A stretch of DNA of 64,000 bases from Thermopolyspora flexuosa. GTDB taxonomy: Bacteria; Actinomycetota; Actinomycetes; Streptosporangiales; Streptosporangiaceae. Location: positions 4,092,001 through 4,156,000 of the forward strand of contig NZ_VFPQ01000001.1 in NCBI RefSeq assembly GCF_006716785.1, read 5' to 3'. Of the stretch, positions 33,558 through 43,700 are shown in pieces. A program made the translations under genes and the position numbers. Each line of letters opens with the position of its first letter. Position 1 is the stretch's first letter. The notes beneath the pieces are model-generated. The model did no database searches. It worked only from the letters and a program-made list of their open reading frames with translations, and was not told the DNA's origin.

Positions 33558-33689
33558 ACGGCAGGGCTTCCCCCGAGATGAAGCCCTGGTCTCATCACGG
33601 CGACTGAGTCCGCAACCCCCCAAGCGGTGCTCAGTCACCCGGTAAGACGCCCGGGCGAGCGGCGATGGTTGCTCGCCCCGGAAGATTTT
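33558..33689 (+). ncRNA. 6C RNA (actinobacterial C-rich two-hairpin sRNA)
   Basis: Two stem-loops with C-rich loops. Hairpin 1: AGGGCTTC / GAAGCCCT (33563-33570 with 33580-33587), loop CCCCGAGAT. Hairpin 2: GACTGAG / CTCAGTC outer and CCGC / GCGG inner stems (33602-33636), with loop AACCCCCCAA: exactly six cytosines at 33616-33621. This is the defining form of the 6C RNA family (B11 in M. tuberculosis). A third stem with a T-run ends it. The 5' end is not certain. 6C RNAs act by pairing their C-rich loops with G-rich ribosome sites. Antisense in direction to the flanking genes. Confidence 0.75.
33653..33689 (+). terminator. intrinsic terminator of the 6C RNA
   Basis: Stem GGGCGAGC / GCTCGCCC with 10-nt loop, followed by CGGAAGATTTT on the plus strand. 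Confidence 0.8.
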
Positions 33690-33738
33690 CCACGGCCCCG
33701 GTACGGCACGGCCGGCCGGGGGCCGGCGCCGGGCGGCC

Positions 33739-35691
33739 TCAGGCGGCCGACCGGGCGGCGGAGAAGAAGCTCCCGGCCACCGCGGCCGCCGTGGCCGGGT
33801 CGCCCCGCTTGGCCAGGACGGCGACGGCGAGGTCGCCCTGGTAGCCGATGAACCAGGACAGCCGCACCGGCTGCTTGTTCTCCACGTGGCCGACCTCGGC
33901 GGCGACGCCGTACACCCGGCCGCGGGCGGTGGCGGCGGCCTTCGCCGAGCCGGACTCCACGCCCGCGCGCATGATCGCCCGCAGCTGCTTCGCCACGCCC
34001 TCGTCGAGCGTGATCGGCGCGGTGGCGACCGGGTTCGGCACGTCGGCGGTCGGGTCGGGCGAGGCCGGGGAGGTGACCAGCGTGGGCGGATGCCAGGTGC
34101 CGCCCGCGATCGCCGCGGCGACCAGGGCCATGGAGAGCGGGCTCACCTGCACGCTCTGCCCGACGATCACCCGCGCCTTCTCCGCGTCGGTGACGGCGGG
34201 CGGCACGTGGCCGCTGAACGAGCGCAGCGGCAGCGACCAGCCCGCGCCGATGCCGAACTGCGCGGCGGCCGCGGCGAGGGTCTCACCGTCGACGAGCCGG
34301 GCCATCGACGCCAGCGCGGTGACGCAGCCGTGGGCGAGGCCGGCCTGGAAGGTCGGCGTGGTGCCGACCACCTCCGAGCTCTGCTGGAACCGCGCGCCGC
34401 CGACCGACCGGTCCCCGGTGCACGGCACCTTCTGGCTCGGCCGGATCCCGGACTTGAGCATGCCCGCGGCGGCGACCACGGAGAACGCGGTCCCGGCCGG
34501 GTACCGCCCGGCGAGCGCGTCGCGCTCCTGGTGCATGTCCTCGGTGGCGACGGCGCGGATCTCGCCGGTGGCGACGTCCACGGCGACGAGCGCGACCGGG
34601 CCCGAGCCGTTCACCGCCAGCTCGGCCGCGGTCTGCACCGAGCCGTCGATCGTGGTCCGCACCGGCGTGTTCGCCCGGCCGGGCCAGGCGGCGAGCTCGG
34701 TCACCTCCTCGCCGGAGGCGTCCACGGTGACCACCCGGGTCTCGGTGGAACCGGTGAGCTGGTCCTGGTAGGCCTTCTGCAGGCCGCTGCGGCCGACCGT
34801 GTCGCCGGCCCGCTGCGGGCCGCCGAGCTGCTGCTCGGTCTCCGGCGTGACCACGTTCACCTGGCCGACGATCTGCGTGGGCGGCGCGGGCGCCACCGGC
34901 TGCTCGTCCTCGTAGATGTTGACGCCGGGGATCTTCAGCTTGTCGCGGAGCTGGGCGTACTTGGCGCGGCCGAACGTGGCGAGCGGCACCAGCTCGTTCG
35001 GCGGCGCCGAGCGGATCCGGCTGAGCAGCCGGTCCGCGGGGAACCCGGTGACCCTGGCGAGCTCCTCGCACAGCTTGGCCGGGTCCTTGAGCTTCGCCGG
35101 GACGACGCTCGCCACGTAGACGGTCTGCTCCTCCTGCAGCGAGTCGCCGTCGCGGTCGAGGATCGGCTGGCGGCCGTTCGAGTTGGTGATCACCGCGAAC
35201 CGCTCGCCCGGCCGCAGCTTGGGGTGGAGCACGCTCGGCGACCAGCGCACCTTCCAGGTGCCGTTCACCAGGCGCAGCGGCAGCACGCCGTCGTACTCCC
35301 ACAGCGGCTGGTTCTCGCCCAGGTCGACCTCGGCGTGGTAGCGCGCCTCGGCGGTGTCGCCGTCCATCCGCAGGCTCTTCAGCGAGAACCGGAAGGAGGC
35401 GGCGTCGAGCTGCAGGCCGACGTCGGCGAGCGCGCGACGCACCGCGGCGGGGTCACCGTCGGTGCGCGCCGCCGCTTGGGCGAAGCCCTCCTCGTCGCCG
35501 GTCTGCCATCCGACGAGGAACTCCTGCACCGCGTCGTGCGGGGTGGGCTCCTCGAAGCAGCCGGTGAGGGCGGGGGTGAGCAGGGCGAGCACGAGCGCGG
35601 CCCGCACGGCGCGGGCGCCGCGCCGCCACCGCCTGCCACCGCCCGCCCGTACGGCTGCGCGTGGCCGGTCCGACCCGTCCGCCACGGTCAC
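33739..35691 (-). CDS. PBP2a-like lipoprotein lacking the transpeptidase catalytic motifs
   Basis: 650 residues. Signal and lipobox (LTPALTGC, Cys near 45), an NTF2-like MecA_N domain (about 50-165), a dimerisation region, then the transpeptidase fold (about 355-650). The fold is recognisable, but the motifs are gone: where S-x-x-K should be the sequence is [10 protein letters not shown] (near 399), where S-x-N should be it is AHGCVTAL (near 452), and where K-T-G should be it is [11 protein letters not shown] (near 592). So it is unlikely to bind penicillin; a scaffold or sensor role is inferred. GTG overlaps the smpB stop (GTGA). Confidence 0.88.
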   Translation of the reverse strand: MTVADGSDRPRAAVRAGGGRRWRRGARAVRAALVLALLTPALTGCFEEPTPHDAVQEFLVGWQTGDEEGFAQAAARTDGDPAAVRRALADVGLQLDAASFRFSLKSLRMDGDTAEARYHAEVDLGENQPLWEYDGVLPLRLVNGTWKVRWSPSVLHPKLRPGERFAVITNSNGRQPILDRDGDSLQEEQTVYVASVVPAKLKDPAKLCEELARVTGFPADRLLSRIRSAPPNELVPLATFGRAKYAQLRDKLKIPGVNIYEDEQPVAPAPPTQIVGQVNVVTPETEQQLGGPQRAGDTVGRSGLQKAYQDQLTGSTETRVVTVDASGEEVTELAAWPGRANTPVRTTIDGSVQTAAELAVNGSGPVALVAVDVATGEIRAVATEDMHQERDALAGRYPAGTAFSVVAAAGMLKSGIRPSQKVPCTGDRSVGGARFQQSSEVVGTTPTFQAGLAHGCVTALASMARLVDGETLAAAAAQFGIGAGWSLPLRSFSGHVPPAVTDAEKARVIVGQSVQVSPLSMALVAAAIAGGTWHPPTLVTSPASPDPTADVPNPVATAPITLDEGVAKQLRAIMRAGVESGSAKAAATARGRVYGVAAEVGHVENKQPVRLSWFIGYQGDLAVAVLAKRGDPATAAAVAGSFFSAARSAA

Positions 35692-36167
35692 GCTCCCCGG
35701 CGGCGGACGGCGTACGACATGGCCCGGGCGATCTCCCGCTTCGCCTGCTTCTCGGCGAGGTCGCGGCGCTTGTCGTACAGCTTCTTACCGCGGGCGACGC
35801 CGATCTCGACCTTCGCCCGGCCGTCCTTGAAGTAGAGCGAGAGCGGGATCAGGGTGAGCCCGCGCTCGTTGGTCTTGCCGATCAGTCGGTCGATCTCCCG
35901 CCGGTGCAGCAGGAGCTTGCGCTCCCGCTTGGCGGCGTGGTTCGTCCAGGTGCCCTGGCTGTACTCGGGAATGTGGACGTTCTGCAGCCACACCTCCCCA
36001 TCCCTGACCACGGCGTAGCCCTCGGTCAGGTTGGCCCGGCCCTGCCGCAGCGACTTCACCTCGGTGCCGGTCAGCACCATCCCGGCCTCGTAGGTGTCCT
36101 CGATGATGTAGTCGTGCCGGGCCCGCTTGTTCTGGGCGATGAGCTTGCGCCCCGTCTCACGTGGCAT
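35688..36167 (-). CDS. smpB: SsrA-binding protein SmpB
   Basis: 159 residues, standard length. [44 protein letters not shown] and [32 protein letters not shown] are canonical: an OB-fold that binds the tRNA-like part of tmRNA, and a basic C-terminal tail that reaches the ribosomal decoding centre. Needed for trans-translation with ssrA about 2.4 kb away. Sits 22 bp after ftsX and overlaps the next gene by 4 bp. Confidence 0.97.
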   Translation of the reverse strand: MPRETGRKLIAQNKRARHDYIIEDTYEAGMVLTGTEVKSLRQGRANLTEGYAVVRDGEVWLQNVHIPEYSQGTWTNHAAKRERKLLLHRREIDRLIGKTNERGLTLIPLSLYFKDGRAKVEIGVARGKKLYDKRRDLAEKQAKREIARAMSYAVRRRGA

Positions 36168-36189
36168 ATCCCGAGCCTACCGGGGGCCG

Positions 36190-37098
36190 TCACACCTTCA
36201 GGTAGCGGCGAAGCGTGACGAACGAGGCGATGACACAGATGAGCACGCCGACCGCCATCGTGAACGCGATGACGACCGCGACGTCCTCCCAGGTCATCCG
36301 CGCCGCCGCCACGAGGTAGTTCTGCATGCCGTCGAAGATCACGATCTTCGCGGCGACGAGCATGAAGCCGGAGATCACACCGCCGATCAGGCCGGCGACC
36401 ATGCCCTCGAGCACGAACGGGGCCTGGATGTACAGGTTCGAGGCGCCGACCAGCCGCATGATCGCGGTCTCCCGGCGCCGGTTGTACGCGGACAGGCGGA
36501 CGGTGTTACCGATCAGCAGGATCGCGGCGAAGACCTGGATGAGCGCGACGACCAGGGCCGACGACCGCAGCGTGCCGAGGAAGCCGAAGAAGTTGTCGAC
36601 GATCTTGCGCTGGTCGACGACCTGGGAGACCCCCTCGGCCTTCTGCAGCGTCTCGATGACGTTGCCGTAGTTCTCCGGGTTCTTGAGCTTGATCCGGAAG
36701 GACTCCGGCATGTCCTCCACCCTGGTCGCCGCGACGAGGACGGAGTTGTTGGCGTACTGCTGCTTGAAGTTCTCGTAGGCCTGCGCCTGGTCCTCGAACT
36801 CGACCCGCTCAACCTCGGTCATGGCCTTGATCTGCTGCTCGAGCTTGGCCTTCTGCGCCTGGGTGACGCCACCCTTCCCCTTGCAGTTGTCGAAGGGGCT
36901 GTTCTTCTGGCACAGGAAGACCGAGATCTCGACCTTGTCGGTCCAGTAGTTCTTCGCCTGGGAGACCTGCGTGTTGATCATCATCCCGATGCCGAGCAAG
37001 GCCATACCGATCGCAACGGTGACGATGAGCGCGATGGTCATCGTCGCGTTGCGCCGGAGGCCGATCCAGACCTCGGAGAAGATGAAACCTGCCCGCAC
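36190..37098 (-). CDS. ftsX: cell-division permease-like protein FtsX
   Basis: 302 residues: N-terminal cytoplasmic start (MRAGFIFSEVWIGLRRNATM), helix 1 (about 22-43), a large extracellular loop to about residue 170, then three helices and the FtsX/MacB-type C-terminus (LRRYLKV). The loop has two Cys (VFLCQKN and FDNCKGKG), probably a disulphide as in mycobacterial FtsX, whose loop activates the peptidoglycan hydrolase RipC. GTG start with GGGGAG upstream. Pairs with FtsE, 28 bp upstream. Confidence 0.95.
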   Translation of the reverse strand: MRAGFIFSEVWIGLRRNATMTIALIVTVAIGMALLGIGMMINTQVSQAKNYWTDKVEISVFLCQKNSPFDNCKGKGGVTQAQKAKLEQQIKAMTEVERVEFEDQAQAYENFKQQYANNSVLVAATRVEDMPESFRIKLKNPENYGNVIETLQKAEGVSQVVDQRKIVDNFFGFLGTLRSSALVVALIQVFAAILLIGNTVRLSAYNRRRETAIMRLVGASNLYIQAPFVLEGMVAGLIGGVISGFMLVAAKIVIFDGMQNYLVAAARMTWEDVAVVIAFTMAVGVLICVIASFVTLRRYLKV

Positions 37099-37126
37099 TT
37101 GGGACTCCCCTGATTACTCGAGCCGA

Positions 37127-37816
37127 TCAGTACGCCTGGCCGTACACACCGCGCGACTGGTCACGGACGATCCTGCCGTCCTCCAGTTCCACCACACGCT
37201 TGCGCATGGAGTCGACGATGGCGGCGTCGTGGGTGGCCATCACCACCGTGGTTCCGGTCCGGTTGATCCGGTCGAGCACCTTCATGATGCCGATGCTCGT
37301 GGCGGGGTCGATGTTCCCCGTGGGCTCGTCCGCCAGCAGGATCATCGGGCGGTTCACGAAGGCGCGGGCCATCGCCACGCGCTGCTGCTCACCACCGGAC
37401 AGCTCGTGCGGCATGCGGTGTGCCTTGCCCTCCAGGCCGACGAGCTCGACCACTTCCGGCACCACCTTGCGGATGAACCGGCGGGGCTTGCCGATCACCT
37501 CGAGGGCGAACGCGACGTTCTCGTACACGTTCTTGTTCGGCAGCAGCCGGAAGTCCTGGAAGACGCAGCCGATACGGCGGCGCAGGTGCGGCACCTTGAA
37601 GTTGGACAGGCGCGACAGGTCCTTGCCCGCCACGTGGATCGTCCCACTGTCGGGCCGCTCCTCCCTCAGGATGAGGCGGAGGAAGGTGGACTTCCCCGAT
37701 CCCGAGGGACCGACCAGGAACACGAACTCGCCCTTGTCCACGTCTACGGATACGCGGTCGAGGGCAGGGCGGTTCTGGTTGGGGTAGACCTTGGTGACGT
37801 TGTCGAAGTGGATCAC
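37127..37816 (-). CDS. ftsE: cell-division ATP-binding protein FtsE
   Basis: 229 residues, exactly the usual size. Walker [11 protein letters not shown]-loop CVFQDFRLL, signature [14 protein letters not shown], Walker [15 protein letters not shown] and His-switch ATHDAAIV. Begins at GTG 37816 ([13 protein letters not shown]); no stronger start exists in frame near it. FtsE hydrolyses ATP to drive FtsX-dependent control of wall hydrolases at the septum. First gene of ftsE-ftsX-smpB-PBP-like. Confidence 0.96.
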   Translation of the reverse strand: MIHFDNVTKVYPNQNRPALDRVSVDVDKGEFVFLVGPSGSGKSTFLRLILREERPDSGTIHVAGKDLSRLSNFKVPHLRRRIGCVFQDFRLLPNKNVYENVAFALEVIGKPRRFIRKVVPEVVELVGLEGKAHRMPHELSGGEQQRVAMARAFVNRPMILLADEPTGNIDPATSIGIMKVLDRINRTGTTVVMATHDAAIVDSMRKRVVELEDGRIVRDQSRGVYGQAY

Positions 37817-37834
37817 GGGCGCATCACGGCATGC

Positions 37835-37946
37835 CAGTCTAGGGGGTGGGACGGTGACGAAGGGAGTTTCCTCGCCACCCGCCAACCAGAAGGGCGGCCT
37901 TTACCAAAGATCGACGTTCCGGTTGGCCATCGCTCAGTCTAGGGGG
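37835..37946. repeat. two 12-bp direct repeats exactly 100 bp apart upstream of ftsE
   Basis: CAGTCTAGGGGG at 37835 and 37935. On the minus strand each contains TAGACT, a possible -10 box, so ftsE may have two promoters of like sequence. No clear -35 was found for either. Confidence 0.35.
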
Positions 37947-38076
37947 AACACTGGCATGGAAGGCCCATAACGGAAACAAAACAATTCCGGTCTCGCCACC
38001 GGCGGGGCAAGAGAGGGCGCACGAAGGGTGCACCAAGGAGCGCACCGAGAGGTGCTGTGGAGGCTGGAGCGTCGAC

Positions 38077-38271
38077 ATGAGCTGTGACCATCTCATCTGT
38101 GCGCACTGCGCCGGACCCGTCGTCGAGGGCCGCTGCCCCGTCTGCCGCGCCGGCCGGGAGAAGATCCACCACCAGGGCCCGGCGGGTCTGTCGCCGCTGC
38201 TCGTCGCGCTCGCGCTCCTGCTGGTGCTGATCGCGCTGATCGCGGCCCGGCACCTGACCGGCGGTCTCTAA
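38077..38271 (+). CDS. small zinc-ribbon membrane protein, 64 aa
   Basis: 64 residues: an N-terminal mini zinc-ribbon with four cysteines in two pairs (CDHLICAHC then CPVC; spacing includes CxxC twice), and one membrane helix (about 38-58, LSPLLVALALLLVLIALIAA). GGAG lies 7 bp before the ATG. Cytoplasmic metal knuckle on a membrane anchor; role unknown. Convergent with prfB and separated from it by a hairpin. Confidence 0.75.
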   Translation: MSCDHLICAHCAGPVVEGRCPVCRAGREKIHHQGPAGLSPLLVALALLLVLIALIAARHLTGGL

Positions 38272-38288
38272 GCCGGGTACGGCCGTCG

Positions 38289-38322
38289 CCCGGCACGCCG
38301 ATGCCCTCGGGGCCGTGCCGGG
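38289..38322. terminator. hairpin between the zinc-ribbon gene and prfB
   Basis: CCCGGCACG / CGTGCCGGG, 9-bp arms and 16-nt loop with a small inner stem. Between convergent stops, so it probably serves both strands. Confidence 0.65.
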
Positions 38323-38352
38323 TTCCCGGTGTGCGTGCCCGCCCGCCGGGCG

Positions 38353-39471
38353 TTACGCCCTGGCCTCGGTCTCCCGCCGCCGCAGCCAGCGGATCTCGCC
38401 CTCGATGAACTCGTCGAGCTCGCCGTCGAGCACCGCCGCCGGGTTGCCGGACTCGATGTTCGTGCGCAGGTCCTTGACGATCTGGTACGGGTGCAGCACG
38501 TAGTTGCGGATCTGCGTGCCCCACGAGGTGGTGGTCTCGCCGCGCAGCTCGGCCAGCTTCGCGGCCTCCTCCTGCCGCTTGCGCTCCAGGAGCTTGGCCT
38601 TCAGCACCGCCATCGCGGTCGCCTTGTTCTGCAGCTGGGAGCGCTCGTTCTGGCAGGAGACCACGATCCCGGTCGGCAGGTGGGTGATCCGGACCGCCGA
38701 GTCGGTGGTGTTCACGCCCTGGCCGCCCGGCCCGGAGGACCGGTACACGTCGACCCGGATCTCGTCCTCGTTGATCTCGATGTCGTCGGTCTGCTCCACC
38801 ACCGGCACCACGTCCACGCCGGCGAACGAGGTCTGGCGGCGGCCCTGGTTGTCGAACGGGCTGATCCGCACCAGCCGGTGGGTGCCGTGCTCGCCGCGCA
38901 GCGTGCCGTACGCGTAGGGGGCCTTGACGGCGAACGTCGCCGACTTGATGCCCGCCTCCTCGGCGTAGGAGGTCTCGTAGACCTCCGTCGGGTAGCCCTT
39001 GCGCTCGGCCCAGCGCAGGTACATGCGCAGCAGCATCTGCGCCCAGTCGGCCGCGTCGACGCCGCCGGCCTGGGCGTTGATCGTCACCAGGGCCTCGCGC
39101 TCGTCGTACTCGCCCGACAGCAGGGTGCGCACCTCGAGGGCGTTGATCTCGCCGCGCAGCTTGGCGAGGTCGCGGTCCGCCTCCGCCCGGGCCTCCTCGT
39201 CCCCCTCCTCGGCGGCCAGCTCGTACAGCACCGCGAGGTCGTCGAGGCGACCGGCGAGCGACTCGACGCGGTTCAGCTCCGCCTGCAGATGGGAGAGCCT
39301 GCTGGTGACCTTCTGCGCCCGTTCCGGGTCGTTCCACAGGTCGGGCGCCGCGGCCTGCTCCTCCAGCTCCGCGATCTGCTTGCGCATCGCGTCGAGGTCG
39401 AGCACCTCCTGAATGCCCTTCAGGGTGCTTCTCAGCTCGCTGATCTGTTCAGCCGGATCGATGGGTGCCAC
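38353..39471 (-). CDS. prfB: peptide chain release factor 2
   Basis: 372 residues. GGQ motif in [16 protein letters not shown] catalyses peptide release; the SPF tripeptide in [12 protein letters not shown] reads the stop codons UGA and UAA, making it RF2 rather than RF1. The N-terminal helical domain is complete, and the frame is open throughout: there is no in-frame UGA, so the autoregulatory +1 frameshift of E. coli prfB is absent. GTG 39471 gives [11 protein letters not shown]; no Shine-Dalgarno is obvious upstream. Confidence 0.96.
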   Translation of the reverse strand: MAPIDPAEQISELRSTLKGIQEVLDLDAMRKQIAELEEQAAAPDLWNDPERAQKVTSRLSHLQAELNRVESLAGRLDDLAVLYELAAEEGDEEARAEADRDLAKLRGEINALEVRTLLSGEYDEREALVTINAQAGGVDAADWAQMLLRMYLRWAERKGYPTEVYETSYAEEAGIKSATFAVKAPYAYGTLRGEHGTHRLVRISPFDNQGRRQTSFAGVDVVPVVEQTDDIEINEDEIRVDVYRSSGPGGQGVNTTDSAVRITHLPTGIVVSCQNERSQLQNKATAMAVLKAKLLERKRQEEAAKLAELRGETTTSWGTQIRNYVLHPYQIVKDLRTNIESGNPAAVLDGELDEFIEGEIRWLRRRETEARA

Positions 39472-39595
39472 AACAGTAAAGGGTACGCGACGTGACGGCC
39501 CTCTCGCTCCGCGCCGGACGCGCCGTGGATCGCCGCCGGGCGGACCGGACCGCGCGGCTACCATGGGGCGCGCGGTCTTCGGACGGGAGGGCGGT

Positions 39596-40651
39596 GTGGA
39601 CAGGCTGCTGCGCAGGGCGCTCGCGGCGCTCGCCGTCCTGCTCGCCGCGGTGGCCGGGTGCACCGCGGACGGCGCCGGGCGGGTCGGCTCGACCGGCTCC
39701 CCCTCGGCCGGCGACGCCACGGCCACGGCCGGGGGTGCGCAGGCCGCGGACGAGCCCGCGGTGACGCTCCGGGAGGCCGCCCGCGAGCTGGAGGAGCTCC
39801 TCGCCGCCGACGACGTGGCCCGGGCCTCCGGGGAGGAACGGCTCGCCCTCGAGCTCGCCCGGGACGGGCAGCACGCGGTCACCCCCGCGATCTACCGCTC
39901 TGCCGATCTCGCCCCGCCCCGGTACGTCTGGGGGCGGCCCACGCTGCTGGTGCCGCGGCTGTCCGAGTTCCCGCACTGGTTCGCCGCGCTGGTCGAACGC
40001 CGCGAGGCGGACAACCCCCGGGCCGCGCCGCGCACCGCGGTGCTCGTGCTCATGCGCGACGCCGAGCACGTGCCCTGGCGGCTGGCGTTCTCCTCGCTGC
40101 TCGACGAGGACCGCGAGGTGCCGCCGGTCGCGCTCGACGAGGAGGGGTACGCCACCGCGCTCGCCACCCGCGACGAGAGCATCAAGATCAGCCCCCACCT
40201 CATCGGCGCGGTGCACGCCACGATCGCCGAGGAGGGCACGGTCGCGTTCGCCAAGGGCCTGTTCGCGCCCGGGCCGTACACCACCGGGTACTACACGGAG
40301 ATCACCGAGTCGCGGCGGCTCGCCAAGGAGCGCGACTGCATGAACTACGACTCGATCTTCGCGGCGACCACGTACCCGGTCTACGCGCTGCGCCTCGAGG
40401 GCGGCGGGGCGCTGGTGTTCTACTCGCTCAACCGCACCACCACCTGGCACCCGGTGCTCAAGTGCGGCGAGGGCCGGCGGCTGGAGATCCCCAAGGGGGC
40501 CCGCTGGCTGCTCTCCGACCCGTCGATCGTCGCCCAGCGGCAGATCGTGGAGACCCAGCAGTACGTGAGCGTGGTGCCCGGGAAGAACGCGGCCGCCCCG
40601 GCCGAGGTGATCGCCTTCGACGGCTTCGTCACCAAGGCGAGCGCGCGCTGA
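39596..40651 (+). CDS. putative lipoprotein of unknown function
   Basis: 351 residues with a lipoprotein signal ([19 protein letters not shown]; Cys near 22), a Ser/Thr/Gly linker, then a ~270-residue globular extracytoplasmic domain with [36 protein letters not shown] and [18 protein letters not shown]. No family recognised beyond a general actinobacterial hypothetical lipoprotein. GTG 39596 preferred: GGGAGG lies 5 bp before it, and starting at ATG 39563 would put 11 extra residues before the signal. Confidence 0.7.
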   Translation: MDRLLRRALAALAVLLAAVAGCTADGAGRVGSTGSPSAGDATATAGGAQAADEPAVTLREAARELEELLAADDVARASGEERLALELARDGQHAVTPAIYRSADLAPPRYVWGRPTLLVPRLSEFPHWFAALVERREADNPRAAPRTAVLVLMRDAEHVPWRLAFSSLLDEDREVPPVALDEEGYATALATRDESIKISPHLIGAVHATIAEEGTVAFAKGLFAPGPYTTGYYTEITESRRLAKERDCMNYDSIFAATTYPVYALRLEGGGALVFYSLNRTTTWHPVLKCGEGRRLEIPKGARWLLSDPSIVAQRQIVETQQYVSVVPGKNAAAPAEVIAFDGFVTKASAR

Positions 40652-40674
40652 GCCGCCGCCCGCGCCGCGGCGGT

Positions 40675-40708
40675 CCCCCGGGGCCGCACCGGCGCGCGGC
40701 CCCGGGGG
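40675..40708. terminator. 13-bp hairpin between convergent lipoprotein and GDH genes
   Basis: CCCCCGGGGCCGC / GCGGCCCCGGGGG with 8-nt loop, 23 bp after one stop and 6 bp before the other. Confidence 0.8.
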
Positions 40709-40714
40709 TGAGGC

Positions 40715-43700
40715 TCACCGGTCGGCGGCGGGCAGGCCGCTCGCCGCGACCAGGGTGCGGATCGCGCGCAGCGCCACCGAGAGCGTGGCGAGGTCGAAGG
40801 TCTCGCTCTCCCAGATCTCCGACAGCGTCTGCCGCGCCCGGGCCACGGCCGAGGCGTTCGCCTCGGTCCACCGGGCGAGCCGCTCCTCCGGCGTCAGCCC
40901 GCCCTCACCGGGCCGCGGGCCGTGCGCGAGCACGTGCCGGGTGAGCGCGGCGTGCGCGGCGTACAGGTCGTCGCGGAGCGCCGCCCGGGCCATCGAGTTC
41001 CACCGGCTGTCCCGCGGCAGCGCGATCACCCGCTCGCGCAGCCGGGCGAGCTGGAGCCGGTCGGCGAGGTCGAAGTAGACCTCGGCGACCTCGTGCACCG
41101 GCCGCCCGGTGGAGTCGGCGATCTCCACCAGGTCGAAGGTGGAGTACGCCGGCACCATCGCGGCCACCCGGCCGGCGAGCTCCTCCGGCACCCCGCGGCC
41201 GGTGAACGACTCGTACCGCTCCCGGTAGGCGGCGAGGTCGGGCCCGGCGAGCAGGTCCGGCAGGTGCGGCAGCAGGTCGCGCGCCCCGGCGCCGAAGTGC
41301 GCCACGGTCGCGGCGATGTTGAGCGGCGGCCGCCGGTTGCCGAGCAGCCAGCGGGTGCCGCGCTCGACGAGCTTGCGGCCCTCGAGCAGCATCGCGATCT
41401 GGGTCGCGGTGTCGACCTTGCCGTCGAGCCGCTCCACCGCCGCCCAGAAGGACGGCATGTCGAACACCTCGCGCGCCACCAGGTAGGCCCGGGCGATGTC
41501 CGGCGCCGAGGCCCCGGTCTCCTCGCCGAGCCGGAAGGCGAACGTGGTCCCGCTGTGGTTGACCAGGTCGTTGGTGACGCAGGTGCTGATGATCTCGCGG
41601 CGCAGCGGGTGCTCGCGCATCTCGTCCCGGAACCGCTCGCGCAGCGCCGACGGGAAGTACGAGACCAGCCACGACTCCAGGTAGGGGTCGTCGGGCAGGT
41701 CCGAGGCGAGCAGCGCACCGTCCACGGTCAGCTTGGTGTACGCCAGCAGCACGGCGAACTCCGGCCCGGTGAGCCCGAGCTTGTGCTGGCGGCGGTCGGC
41801 GAGCGCCTTCTCCGAGGGCAGGAACTCCAGCTCCCGGTCGAGCCACCCGTCCCGCTCCAGCTTGCGCAGGTAGCGGGTGTGCACGTGGAGCATCGCGGGG
41901 GCCTGGGCGCGGGCCGCGGCGAGCACCGTGTTCTGCGCCTTGTTGTCGCGCAGCACCAGCTCGGCGACCTCGTCGGTCATGCCGAGGAACAGCCGGTCCC
42001 GCTCGTCCTCGGACAGCCGGCCCTGCCGTACCGCCCGGTCGAGCAGGATCTTGATGTTCACCTCGTGGTCGGAGGTGTCGACCCCGGCCGAGTTGTCGAT
42101 GAAGTCGGTGTTCACCAGCCCGCCGTTCCGGGCGAACTCGATGCGGGCGAGCTGGGTGAGGCCGAGGTTGCCGCCCTCGCCGATCACCCGGCAGCGCAGC
42201 TCGCAGGCGTCCACCCGCAGCGGGTCGTTCGCCTTGTCGCCCACGTCGGCGTGGCTCTCCGTGGACGCCTTGACGTACGTGCCGATGCCGCCGTTCCACA
42301 GCAGGTCGACCGGGGCGCGCAGGATCGCCTTGATCAGCTCGTTCGGCGGCAGCGCGGTCACGTCGTCGGCCAGGCCGAGCGCGGTCCGCATCTGCGGGGT
42401 GATCGTGATCGACTTGGCGGTGCGCGGCCACACCCCGCCGCCGGTGGAGATCAGCTTGGGGTCGTAGTCGGCCCACGACGACCGGGGCAGCTTGAACAGC
42501 CGCTCCCGCTCGGCGTAGCTCGTGGCCGCGTCCGGGTTCGGGTCGACGAAGATGTGCCGGTGGTCGAACGCGGCGATGAGCCGGATGTGCCGCGACCGCA
42601 GCATGCCGTTGCCGAACACGTCGCCGGACATGTCGCCGATGCCGACCACGGTGAAGTCGGTGGTCTGCACGTCGTGGCCGAGGCTGCGGAAGTGGTACTT
42701 CACCGACTCCCAGGCGCCGCGGGCGGTGATGCCCATCGCCTTGTGGTCGTAGCCGACCGAGCCGCCGGAGGCGAACGCGTCGCCGAGCCAGTACCCGTAC
42801 TCGGCGGCGACCTCGTTGGCGATGTCGGAGAACGTGGCCGTGCCCTTGTCCGCGGCGACCACGAGGTAGGTGTCGTCGCCGTCGTGCCGCACCGTGTCCG
42901 GCGGCGGCACCACCCGGTTGTCCACCAGGTTGTCGGTGAGGTCGAGCAGGCCGGAGATGAACCACCGGTAGCAGGCCACGCCCTCGGCGAGCAGCTCGTC
43001 GCGGCCGCCCTCCGGCGGGCGCTTCACCACGAACCCGCCCTTCGACCCGGTCGGCACGATCACGGTGTTCTTCACCATCTGCGCCTTGACCAGGCCGAGG
43101 ATCTCGGTGCGGAAGTCCTCCCGGCGGTCCGACCAGCGCAGCCCGCCGCGGGCCACCTTGCCGAACCGCAGGTGCACGCCCTCCACCCGCGGCGAGTACA
43201 CGAAGATCTCGAACTTCGGCCGGGGCAGCGGCAGCACGCTGATCGCCTCGGGGTTGAACTTCAGCGCCACGTACGGCTTGCGCCGCCGCTCACCGTCCGG
43301 CCCGGGCACGGTCTGGTAGACGTTCGTGCGCAGCGTGGCCTGGATCATCTCCAGGTAGGCGCGCAGGATGCGGTCGGCGTCGAGCGAGTCCACCTGGTCG
43401 AGCGCGCCGAGGATCTCCTCGGTGAGCGCGTCGCACAGCTCCTGGCGGGCCTCGTCGTGCCGCGGGTCGAACCGGGCCTCGAACAGCCGGACCAGCAGCC
43501 GGGCGACGCGCACGTTGCCGAGCAGCACCCGCTCGATGTAGTCCTGGCTGAACGTGCCGGACGCCTGCCGCAGGTACTTGGCGTACGCCCGCAGCACCTC
43601 GGCCTGCTCCCAGGTGAGCCCGGCCGCGGTGACCAGGGCGTTGAACCCGTCGTTCTCGATCCGGCCGTGCCACAGCGCGGTGAACGTATCGGTGAACAGC

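Noticed and set aside
33279-33638. Short ORFs on both strands between ssrA and the PBP-like gene
   Set aside because: They overlap the tmRNA promoter, a terminator and the 6C RNA hairpins; no ribosome site or family pattern.
33558-33689. Reading the hairpins between ssrA and the PBP-like gene as a riboswitch on the minus strand
   Set aside because: No downstream minus-strand protein gene follows, and the six-C loop and T-run terminator fit the plus-strand 6C RNA.
38353-39471. Programmed frameshift in prfB
   Set aside because: The reading frame is continuous with no in-frame UGA near the start, so no frameshift is needed.
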